Assembly: GCF_026745355.1 (NCBI RefSeq)
Contig: NC_079208.1
Coordinates: forward strand, 49,861,816 to 49,925,815
From: Beta vulgaris subsp. vulgaris
Taxonomy: Eukaryota; Streptophyta; Magnoliopsida; Caryophyllales; Amaranthaceae
Length of the DNA: 64,000 nucleotides
Direction of reading: 5' to 3'
Shown here: piece by piece, positions 56,817 to 64,000 of the stretch
Layout of the letters: every line of letters starts with the position of its first letter
Numbering within the stretch: position 1 is the stretch's first letter
The notes under the pieces: model-generated
Databases searched by the model: none
Told to the model about the DNA's origin: nothing
What the model saw: the letters and a program-made list of their open reading frames with translations, nothing else
Made by a program: the position numbers and the translations under genes

Positions 56817-57404
56817 TTAATGTTTTTGGGCCAAGACATTGACAATAGCCAAAGAATTAGAACAATGTTGCGCAAACACCTTATTCTTGTCACCCATTAC
56901 GCCTATTGCATTGCCCTTCTTAAGGCCTTTCTCGCAAGTATTTGCATTGTTCATGGCAGTTGTCATCCAAGTCTTAACATCTTTATAAGCATTAGAGAAG
57001 AAGGCAACCAACGAGTCCTCGAGTTGGGCCATTGCATCAGTGTACTGATCGTTGCAATCCGTCAAGGCCTGCTCGATGCCAGGACCCATCGACTCTTGGT
57101 CCTCGAGCTTGTCACCAACCCAAGCAGCAATTCTGGATCCTAGAGCCTTAGTTGTGTTAAGAGAGATGAATGCCAGGGTCTTTAAATCTGCGGTGGCACT
57201 TCCTGGTTGTGCGGTGATGGTCTGAATGCATGATTGTTTGAATTGTGCCGTAGCACATGCCTTTTGTATTAGGGGATTCGGTCCTTTGCCAGGGTTTTTT
57301 TTGCTGAGTATAGGAAGGCCTCGAACGTTGAGGGCATCGGCTGCATATGGTTGTAGGATGAGGCTTAGAGTAAGAGGCAATAACATCAACAACACACGCC
57401 CCAT
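56817..57404 (-). CDS. Secreted invertase / pectin methylesterase inhibitor family protein
   Basis: Intact 195-residue frame. Residues 1-24 are a signal peptide (RVLLMLLPLTLSLIL core, cleavage likely after AADA). The mature part is a PMEI-type four-helix domain: C50 and C59 (the first disulfide pair, KACATAQFKQSC), then TADLKTLAFISLNTTKAL, C117 in ALTDCNDQYTDAM, C157 in NNANTCEKGL and C181 in FAQHCSNSLA. Spacing fits plant cell-wall inhibitors, which bind acid invertase or pectin methylesterase in the apoplast; sequence alone does not say which. It has no intron and the length is normal. The first ATG is used because it starts the signal peptide. A duplicated broken copy lies 0.8 kb downstream. 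Confidence 0.9.
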   Translation of the reverse strand: MGRVLLMLLPLTLSLILQPYAADALNVRGLPILSKKNPGKGPNPLIQKACATAQFKQSCIQTITAQPGSATADLKTLAFISLNTTKALGSRIAAWVGDKLEDQESMGPGIEQALTDCNDQYTDAMAQLEDSLVAFFSNAYKDVKTWMTTAMNNANTCEKGLKKGNAIGVMGDKNKVFAQHCSNSLAIVNVLAQKH

Positions 57405-57460
57405 TTTTATTTTTGAATGTTCAGATTTTCTTTGAATATTTTAAATGGATTGTGTATGTT

Positions 57461-57469
57461 TTAATATAA
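57461..57469 (-). promoter_or_regulatory. TATA box of the inhibitor gene
   Basis: On the minus strand TTATATTAA lies 57-65 bp upstream of the start codon at 57404, implying a short leader. The same element is kept in the broken copy near 56085-56093. Confidence 0.6.
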
Positions 57470-57745
57470 GCCTAGTGCAGTTTTGGCAGGTTGTTTTTAC
57501 GCTGGTATTTTTGTTTAGCAGAGAAATTTTGTTGTTTCTGGTAAAAGTAAAGTCCAAAGGAATGGTTAGGAGAAATATTAGCATCATCGGTAAGGGATTT
57601 TGCTATAATAAGAATGGGTCTATACTATAGGGTGCTTGAATTCAATCACATTTTTAAGTTTATGTTTTTGACAATGAAGAATGATTCTAAATGGGGGCCC
57701 TTTACGTCAATTATAAGCATTCCATCTAGGATCCTGCAATTTACA

Positions 57746-58478
57746 ATGAAGTAGGAAAAACAAATAAAAAATAAAATCAATGTTGGAAAACTAATTCAAT
57801 TGTCAAAATCCGATCAAATATAACTTCTTACAACATTTTTCTTTTATAAAATGGTTTCTTATGACATTTATTTATAAGGTAGTTTTCAAAAAAAAATCCT
57901 TTAATAAAATAATTAGCACCTCTTGAGATGGTCCTCCTTCCCTCCGTACCCTTATGGCATCACATAAGACAATAGTACTTGTCTATTTCTCTTTTGTGTT
58001 TTCAATATTTTAGTAGTGATAATTTGTTCACATAGGTGAGATATATCAAATACAGTACTCCCTCAAATCCAACTTAAAATTTACATTAGCATGTGACCTC
58101 AAAAATGAGGAGGAAGAAAAATGGAGACAAGTAGTTGGTGACTTGGTGAGTGAGTGCATGAATCCCAACTACATGAGATTTGCCTAGTTTTAATGGGATA
58201 CATAAATTTTGTTCCCATTAAACAACAATTATCATTTACTTTTGTTTCGAAAACATATTGGTCAGAGACTAAATATAATGATGTAAACAAGTTTCAATCT
58301 CGTTTTATCAATAACACTCCAATTAACAAGATTTTACGAGTTAAGGTAAAAGATGCTCTTAATTAATGAATGATGACACGTGACACTCTCACTTAAGTGG
58401 TTTCGCTACACGTGATAAATAAATAAAAAATAGTAGATGCATTGTATAAGATTGATCCATTGACTTGAAGTTTATATA
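57746..58478. other. Non-coding stretch
   Basis: Upstream of the inhibitor gene beyond the duplicated segment. No gene or clear element seen. Confidence 0.35.
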
Positions 58479-58736
58479 CTTCGCCCGTTCTGTTTTAAAT
58501 GAAACACTTGCTTTTTCATGCAACCCAACACACTTCTGTAATCATTAATATCTCTATTTGTGCACGCGTGAACAAATATAAAAAAGTTATAATTTGATAG
58601 TATGCATCGAAACAAATCTAACAAGATCCCACTTGACTGTGTTTTTCTTAATATAATGGCGATAAATTGGAGTCAAAATTGATCAATGAATAGTGTCGTT
58701 TAACTTAATGTTTCATTTAAAACAGAATGGATGAAG
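58479..58736. mobile_element. Stowaway-type MITE
   Basis: CTTCGCCCGTTCTGTTTTAA and the inverse TTAAAACAGAATGGATGAAG with TA on both sides; ATGAAACACTT also matches inside the ends. 258 bp. Confidence 0.82.
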
Positions 58737-59948
58737 TATTAAAGTTTTAACCACTAAATGAAATGATAAGTACTTGTGGTTCTGGCTGATTAGCAGATTA
58801 GGTCGGGTCATGTCCAAGTTAATAATAAACGAGTTGAAAATGTCACAACCCAAACTGAACCCGATTATTAAACGGGTTGAAAAACTCAACATTGACCCGA
58901 TCTGTTTATTAAACGGGTTTCCAATATAATCCGTTTAACCCATTTACATAATTATTACTATTAAATGTTTATCAAAATTATTAGTTTTCAACCATAAATT
59001 CACATAAAAGCATGCACGATTAGATTTTCTTTTCAGTATTGTATTCTACAATCAGTATTATTGAATTTTTCACCAACTTTTACACAACTTTTTAGGATAT
59101 TTATTTTTCAATGAGTTAAACAGGTCAAAAATAGGTTAATTTCGGGTTGAAAATGTGAACCTTAACCTAACTTATTTTATTAAACGGGTAAGTCGTGTGG
59201 TAAAAAATCTCAATTAAACTTATTTCAAGTTCGGGTTCGGTAAACGAGTTGGGTCAGTTTTTTACAGTCCTGCTTGTGGCATAGCCCGGGCCCACTTACT
59301 ACTTATATACTTCGTTCGTAACAACATAGATGTTACAATTTGAAAATTGCACTACTCACCTGTTACATTTGACCATGTATTTTTTTAGTTTTAGATAAAA
59401 TCAACTGTTAGTATATGATATGTTGTTGTATTAATCTCAATTTATTAATAATATTAACTTTTTATAATTTTTACTAATACACGATTAAAGTTATTAATGG
59501 TCAAAGTACTAAATGGACAAGCATGAATGTCGAAGTGAAGATATTTATATATACATCATTTGTCATTTATCATACAACATTAATATTTCGTTAAACAATA
59601 TTGATCTCTTAATATTTTTTTATTATAATTTTTTGTTTATTTATTTACAAAGATGGCATGGGTTGAACATTGTGGTTCCTCCCAAATTGAAATTAGGAAT
59701 TCCTCCATCTATACAAAGGAAAATAAATGAGAACAACCTACCAAAAGAATATGTAAACTTTAGTTAGAGACCATTTTTTCATAATAATTTTTAATATTAA
59801 GCCAAGATGTAAGCAACATATATTACTTTCCAACCATTATTTCTCAAAGTTTTGTTTAAGAAACTTTTGCTCACAATAATCTGATATACTTCACCTTTTT
59901 TTATAGAAAAAATACCTTCCAATTTGTTTTAAAGACATTTACCTATTA
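58737..59948. other. Non-coding stretch with a possible relic exon
   Basis: 58800-59240 contains ACGGGTT-type repeated words. 59655-59766 reads HGLNIVVPPKLKLGIPPSIQ and RKINENNLPKEY after an acceptor-like TTTACAAAG, and might be a relic exon; family unknown. Confidence 0.3.
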
Positions 59949-60183
59949 CTCCCTCTGTTTCAAAATATAAGTCATTTGCGCTTTACGATAATTTGCTTTG
60001 ACCACAAATATCTCTCAAATACGATAAGTAAAAATTATAAAAATTATGCCGTTGGATTCGTCTTGAAAAATACTATAATAATATTATTTTTTAAAATTTT
60101 ATATCAACATAAATTGAGAGTAATTAACGGTCAAAGTTCGACCTCGAACATCGTGCGTGCCTTATATTATGAAACGGAGGGAG
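59949..60183. mobile_element. Stowaway-type MITE
   Basis: CTCCCTCTGTTTCAAAATAT and the inverse ATATTATGAAACGGAGGGAG, bounded by TA at 59947-59948 and 60184-60185. 235 bp. Confidence 0.88.
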
Positions 60184-60651
60184 TAGGCTATTATGAACTT
60201 TTATTAAAATATATCATATTTTTTTTTTCTAGTTTTCAATGCAATCCAACAAATAATCCGCTCAATGGGAACCATAATAAATATTACTTGACCGGATGGG
60301 ATTCCAATAAGCAAACCAACATAAAGTATCCTTGTGGTTGGTTACAAAAAATGAAATGTTCAGAGGACTCGAGCCAATAAGAAAGAGAATGAGAATTATG
60401 ACCACCATGAGCCACCGGTCTTTGTTCACCTCTCGAAATTTCTTGCATTCTATTTGAATATATATGTCAATCCTTTTTTCAAGTGTGCTTCAAAAATCCT
60501 CCGAAATTTTGCTTTCACGACCAAAAATATTGAGCACAATCTCTACCATATGGGCATCAAATTTCTTCTCTATGGCAAAGCAACTACATAGACTATGTTT
60601 AGTTCACCTAAAATTTTCTAATATGAACTTATCTGATCTAATCTGAACTTA
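60184..60651. other. Non-coding stretch with a possible second relic exon
   Basis: After TTTTTTTTCTAG at about 60231, an open stretch reads FQCNPTNNPLNGNHNKYYLT and GWLQKMKCSEDSSQ to a stop at 60380. It could be a downstream exon of the 59.65-kb piece, with the MITE in the intron, but phases do not join cleanly. 60620-60650 is TCTGATCTAATCTGAACTTA, part of the repeat invaded by the next Helitron. Confidence 0.3.
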
Positions 60652-62049
60652 CTAGCCTTTTGTGCACGCGATGCGTGCGATGATATTTTTAGGCCTAATA
60701 CTAAGTAGTAAACAAACTGAAAATGCAAGTTAGTATTTAAGTTCACCTCCATTTTTGTGAATAAGATTCTTCCATGTTCTTTTCATGTTGTATTTCATTT
60801 TTTTGATTTTGAATAGTTTTTTGTTTCTCAAGTCTTATATGCGCATGTTATTTTATAATCAGTATGATGTTCTTTACTAAATGTCGCCATGTTGTTTTTT
60901 TGGTTTTATTCATTTTTGTAATTTATAATAGTTTTTGATATGGATTTCATTAATTTCTCTATGATCCCAAAATTGTAACTGAAAAGTATAATACAATTTC
61001 AGTTTTTTTTCCTTGTCTAACTTCTAAATTCTGAATTTTTTCTCCTTTTCTAAATGTTCACACTTTGAGTTTTAATTTTAAGTTTTTCATACACAATCTG
61101 ATTTCGCATGAAATGGTCATTTTTAATTTTTCTCCTTTTCTAAATTTGAACACTTTGAGTTTTAATTACAAGTGAAATGAAATTTCAAATTTTTCATACA
61201 CAATCTGATTTCCATGAATTGGGTTTCGCAAATTAATGTATTTTTTTTTTCTGAAAATGGATTTTTGCAAAAGTTGTTCGCAAAAAGGTTTGATATTGTT
61301 TTGTTATTCAAAATTTATTTCTGAACATGGATATTCTGCAAAATTTTGGGCAAAAATTTTATATTGGAATTTAAAAAAAAGAACTAAATTTGTAACTTTT
61401 TCATCAGTGTCATAAATGAATCAAATTTCATACACATCTTGTTTTCTGATTTTATATGAAAATGAATCAAATTTAAGTCTAATTATATGAAAACCTTTTT
61501 CAACTAATTGTTATTATCTCCATTTTTTCAACTACATAAGAGTCGACTAATGTGAAATAACTTTGAAGATTAAAAGAATTATATACTATTTGAAAGTTCG
61601 CAAACCGTCGATGGACGAATGTGTAATATCACTATCAAAATCTTGTGTTTTTCTCAAATTTGTGTTTATAGGTAATTTTTTGGTATGTAATTGTGAATGG
61701 TTATTAAGAACAATGATTTGTAAGTGAATTTTGTGAATGTTTTTGTATGTATTGACATCCTAGTGTATTAATTTTAGTTTGTAAGTTAATTTTTAGTTTT
61801 TGTAAAGTTTCCTGATTATTTGAGTGGTTTGCGTGATTTTTACAACGTATTTTCTCAATTTATGAGTGATTTGTAAAGTTTCCTCATATAAGTGATTTCT
61901 GAGTGATTGTTGAAAATTAATTTTCGATGGCTTTGTTTGACAACATGTTGGTATTGAGATTCCTTTTGTAATTTAGTAAGTGAAGGAGGGCAAAATAGTC
62001 GGTTCAAAAGAGGACACCGTTGCTCCCCCCTTCCCTTATGTAATAGAGA
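60652..62049 (-). mobile_element. Non-autonomous Helitron, 1398 bp
   Basis: On the minus strand: A|TCTCTATTACATAAGGGAA, GGTGTCCTCTTTTGAACCGA, ... hairpin GCACGCATCGCGTGC, ACAAAAGGCTAG|T. It is inserted in a CTGATCTGAACTTA-type repeat whose two halves lie on either side. No RepHel gene. The 52058-53030 copy is a truncated relative. Confidence 0.88.
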
Positions 62050-62164
62050 TTTTTTCTGATCTGAACTTATTTTTTCTGATCTGATCTGATTTACAAGATC
62101 TTATCTTTTATAAATTATATTATTACTATTATATTATTACTTTGTAATTCATTATTATGCAATA

Positions 62165-62481
62165 CTCCCTCCGTTTCCTAAAGATCTTCCCACTTACTGT
62201 TCCTACAGATACCAAGGAAAATCAAGTTGTGTGGGGCATGGTGTGAGTAAAGTAGGAGAGAGAAAGGGGTTAAGATAAATAAACAAATAAAAGGGGTTAA
62301 AGTAGGAGAGAGAAAGGAAGTAAAATTGAATTAATAATGTAATGGTGGACCATATGATAGTGACATGAGATGGTAAATAGGGAAATTTGTTTTGCCAAAT
62401 AAGGAATAAAGCAAAAGAGGGAAGATCTTTTGGAAACACCCTTAAACAGAAAGAGGGAAGAACTTTAGAAAACGGAGGGAG
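62165..62481. mobile_element. Stowaway-type MITE
   Basis: CTCCCTCCGTTTCCTAAAGA and the inverse TTTAGAAAACGGAGGGAG, with TA at 62163-62164 and 62482-62483. The internal subrepeat AGTAGGAGAGAGAAAGG occurs twice. 317 bp. Confidence 0.9.
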
Positions 62482-62556
62482 TACATTATAAGATCTTTTT
62501 TTATAGTATTACTATTATTATCATTTTATTTCTATTACAACTTTTACAAAACTTTT

Positions 62557-62559
62557 ATT

Positions 62560-62609
<50 letters not shown>

Positions 62610-62610
62610 A
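62557..62610. repeat. (AAT)n/(ATT)n microsatellite, palindromic
   Basis: A run of AATAATAAT switches to ATTATTATT, making a self-complementary simple repeat. Confidence 0.9.
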
Positions 62611-63048
62611 AGAACAACAATAATAATTATAATCATAATAATAATTATTATTACTAAAAATAATTAAATAACTCAAGTCATTAATTTATAAGAGCACTTA
62701 TACAATGTTTCACACTTTCTCTTAAAAAAAAAGGTTTCACACTTGAGAATTCGGCAGACTCAACTATTTTTTTCATATAAAATAAAATAAGATATACAAA
62801 CAACTATAACTTGCGCATAAAAGAAATAAATAGCGCGCGTGCAACTTCAAATAGCTAGAAAGATTTGAAATTCGGTAGGAAGAGGTGTACCGATCTAAAT
62901 TTATAATTTGTATCACACTTAGCTTATTTTGAAATGTAATCCGAACTTAGTAGTTTCCTTGTCATGGATTTGAGCTATCATATTATATATATTTCTTATT
63001 TTTGCGTCAATATTATATTCTTAACATGTGGCTTTTAATTATCTATTA
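62611..63048. other. Non-coding stretch
   Basis: AT-rich; no gene or element end recognised. Confidence 0.35.
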
Positions 63049-63640
63049 CTAAAATTTTTGCACGCGATGCGTGTTTGAATTTTTTTCGAAACAGAAACTC
63101 GATTTTCTTCGGCATTAGAACATTAAACTTACAAAGTATAATTGTTTTTATTAGTTGCAAAATTTGATTGGTTTAGTTTCTGTCACTTAAGTCTCTCACA
63201 ATTCTTTTTTTTTTTTTTTTACTTTTCAAAGTTAAATTCTATGAACAAAATAGAAATTTTATTGAATTTATTTATGATTTCTAATATTATAATTTTTTTG
63301 TTGATTTTTGAATTAAGTACAGTACTTCATAAATCGTAAAGAAAGTGGACACTTTGATTTCAAGTCAATTTTTCATAGCTTGTAGTTTGTAAGTGAAATT
63401 TTTAAGTTTTTATAAAGTTTTCTCATATTAGTGATTTGCATAACGTAAATTATGCAATTTTATGATTTTAGTTGACTTGTAAGTGATTGTTATAATTATA
63501 TTTTTGATATTTTTGTTTGAAGCCCCCTTTAATTTGTAAGTGAAATTGTAATTTAGAATGGGAAGGTGGGGGGGGGGGGGCAAAATAGGCATTTCAAAAT
63601 AAGACACCATTGCTCCCCCCTTTCCCTTATATAATAGAGA
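63049..63640 (-). mobile_element. Non-autonomous Helitron (592 bp)
   Basis: On the minus strand: A|TCTCTATTATATAAGGGAAA, GGTGTC; 3' hairpin ACACGCATCGCGTGCA then AAAATTTTAG|T (CTAG changed to TTAG). Same subfamily as 53180-53762. A G10-12 run lies near its 5' end (63569-63580 on the plus strand). Confidence 0.8.
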
Positions 63641-64000
63641 TTTAATAATAACAAAATAACTTAATATAATGATAACAATGACATTTATAATGGTAACAAC
63701 AAGATTAATTATAATACCAATATTAATAATTAATAAGTACAACAACAATAATAATCCTTTTGAACAAATGTACTAGTAAATAATAATACTCCCTTTGTAT
63801 TTTTTTTATCTTTCTTACTTAGAATCTTGACAATATTCACAATTAGAGAGAATTTTTTAGATTTTTCTCAATTTATAAGAAAAAATATAGTCATGTGGGG
63901 TCTTGTTTGATTCGTCTCAATAAGTATTTTATTAATATTCAATTAGTATAATTTTTACTAATATGTAATGAAAGATATTTAATAGTAATAATGAGTTTTT
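63641..64000. other. AT-rich end of window
   Basis: Begins with AT-rich repeats (AATAATAAC-like). ACTCCCTTTGTATTTTTTTT at about 63789 looks like the left end of a MITE that continues past the window. Confidence 0.4.

Noticed and set aside
55450..57435. Plus-strand frames of 133, 110 and 79 residues
   Set aside because: They are antisense to the inhibitor gene and its copy; the minus-strand frame carries the signal peptide and Cys pattern.
1..64000. CRISPR array, prokaryotic operon or defence system
   Set aside because: No regular repeat-spacer pattern, no prokaryotic gene organisation; all coding is plant nuclear or transposon type.

Overview
This window is nuclear DNA of a flowering plant, most likely a eudicot. 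It has intron-split genes with GT/AG junctions, an AT-rich background, and plant transposon families: Stowaway and Harbinger MITEs, Helitrons, CACTA, MULE, Ty1/copia, an Athila/Tat-like LTR element, an L1-type LINE with an RNase H tail, and tRNA-derived SINEs. I cannot place the species from sequence alone.

Three host genes look intact, all on the minus strand. At 1.1-6.3 kb is a nine-exon gene for a plastid PNPOx/DUF2470 protein (At3g21140/At1g51560 type). At 35.0-35.8 kb is an intronless single-B-box protein of the BBX32 type (At3g21150). At 56.8-57.4 kb is a secreted invertase/pectin-methylesterase inhibitor. The first two are adjacent loci in Arabidopsis, so the 29 kb between them here looks like an ancestral interval inflated by transposons.

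Layout. 6.9-10.5 kb: small Helitrons. 11.8-12.3 kb: a fold-back array of about 21-bp repeats. 12.44-17.18 kb: the first exon of a probable plastid-protein gene, split by a 4.48-kb CACTA element that carries fragments of at least three host genes (UVR8-like RCC1 repeat, ARM-repeat kinesin, LRR receptor kinase). 18.2-19.3 kb: a tandem array of about 276 bp. 20.2-22.0 kb: a decayed LINE. 22.3-32.8 kb: a three-level nest, with an LTR element inside a MULE inside a dead copia element. 36.5-44.5 kb: SINEs, MITEs and dispersed repeats. 46.15-51.74 kb: a full-length LINE with a perfect 17-bp target-site duplication but frameshifts in ORF2. 52-54.8 kb: Helitrons and an inverted duplicate of 43.6-44.5 kb. 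55.5-56.4 kb: a broken copy of the inhibitor gene ending at a Helitron 3' end. 58.5-63.6 kb: MITEs and two more Helitrons.

The most interesting points are the CACTA gene-fragment capture together with its insertion in a transit-peptide exon, the conserved gene pair, and the Helitron-associated inhibitor pseudogene. I found no CRISPR, rRNA, functional tRNA gene or prokaryotic operon. All family assignments come from reading motifs by eye; no database search was run.
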